Position numbers and translations under genes: made by a program. A stretch of DNA of 64,000 nt from Bordetella petrii. GTDB taxonomy: Bacteria > Pseudomonadota > Gammaproteobacteria > Burkholderiales > Burkholderiaceae_B. Where the stretch lies: the NCBI RefSeq assembly GCF_017356245.1, contig NZ_JAFMZZ010000004.1, positions 408,285-472,284 on the forward strand. The letters run 5' to 3'. A model generated the notes under the pieces. It saw nothing but the letters and a program-made list of their open reading frames with translations, was not told the DNA's origin and ran no database searches. Of the stretch, positions 63,874-64,000 are shown one piece after another (positions within the stretch are counted from its first letter, which is position 1; each line of letters opens with the position of its first letter).

Positions 63874-64000
63874 GCCTCAAGAACCCAACACCCCTCAGCG
63901 CCAGACAAAGACCCTTAATTTGTCGCCCACCCCCATTTCTTAGTACTATCAATGAATTCTAGATACGTACAAATGTTCGTATATAGAACATACTGATTCC

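Larger units (their letters stand above)
63124..64000. other. Gene-free stretch with repeats and hairpins
   Basis: About 880 bases without a convincing gene on either strand; the frames present are Pro/Arg-rich shadows of repeats. It holds a 17-bp inverted repeat after ppc, two 15-bp hairpins, a paired-hairpin repeat and a C/G-tract inverted repeat, listed separately. The last about 80 bases turn A+T-rich and contain the interrupted palindrome ATGTTC-N7-GAACAT (63973-63991), which may mark the control region of a gene beyond the edge or the start of foreign DNA. Confidence 0.6.

Noticed and set aside
63553..63962. Several overlapping 60-180-codon frames near the right edge
   Set aside because: They run through hairpins and G/C tracts, are Pro/Arg/Gly-rich and have no recognisable domain.

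Overview
The window is high-GC, densely packed beta-proteobacterial chromosome, most probably Alcaligenaceae (Bordetella/Achromobacter type). The basis is the GC-rich codon use, a Bug/TctC-type binding protein, many LysR-regulated catabolic clusters, a NodT-type RND efflux operon, and dispersed paired-hairpin repeats in the gene gaps. The assignment comes from gene content only; there is no rRNA or tRNA gene in the window.

Layout. 1-1630: the end of a sensor histidine kinase, a receiver-only response regulator and an Hpt protein, overlapping by 4 bases each. 1641-7440 (minus): a convergent five-gene cluster (GH-like exported protein, receiver-only regulator, TPR/YaiO-like outer-membrane barrel, membrane-anchored HEAT-repeat protein, processive GT2 glycosyltransferase) that looks like an uncharacterised exopolysaccharide system, probably served by the phosphorelay next to it. 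7573-15177: D-tartrate dehydratase with a divergent LysR, an SbmA/YddA-like ABC exporter, the lysine permease lysP, the pyridoxal reductase pdxI and a divergent LysR. 15378-20074: a complete Liv-type ABC transporter (binding protein, two permeases, two ATPases).

20075-26320 is a visibly A+T-richer island. It begins with a truncated YagU-family gene. Its core is a tight operon: a MazG/HisE-like nucleotide pyrophosphohydrolase, a P-loop nucleotide kinase, a fusion of a paralogous kinase to an adenylosuccinate-synthetase domain, and a DUF7002 protein. The synthetase domain is short and has Ser where PurA has its catalytic Asp, as I recall for phage PurZ, the enzyme of 2-aminoadenine (Z) synthesis. 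The set MazZ-like + kinase + PurZ-like in a bacterial island is the most interesting content of the window. A lipoprotein and a TraB-like protein follow.

26322-34879: a MarR-controlled FAD monooxygenase, a glutathione S-transferase, an Asp/Glu-racemase-like protein, and an IclR-flanked operon (Bug binding protein, MBL hydrolase, beta-hydroxyacid dehydrogenase, DUF4392 protein). 35036-44225: a PhyH dioxygenase, an AI-2E-family membrane protein, a LysR and a MexEF-OprN-type efflux operon. 44420-50411: thpR, a 5'-nucleotidase-like protein and a GntR-controlled operon of two Fe/2-oxoglutarate oxygenase types, an oxidoreductase and an RraA/aldolase-like protein, preceded by a perfect 37-bp palindrome. 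50539-63123: LysR/MFS/AKR/SDR genes, ilvD, LysR/GNAT/MFS, queC and ppc. 63124-64000 has no gene; it holds several strong inverted repeats and ends in A+T-rich DNA.
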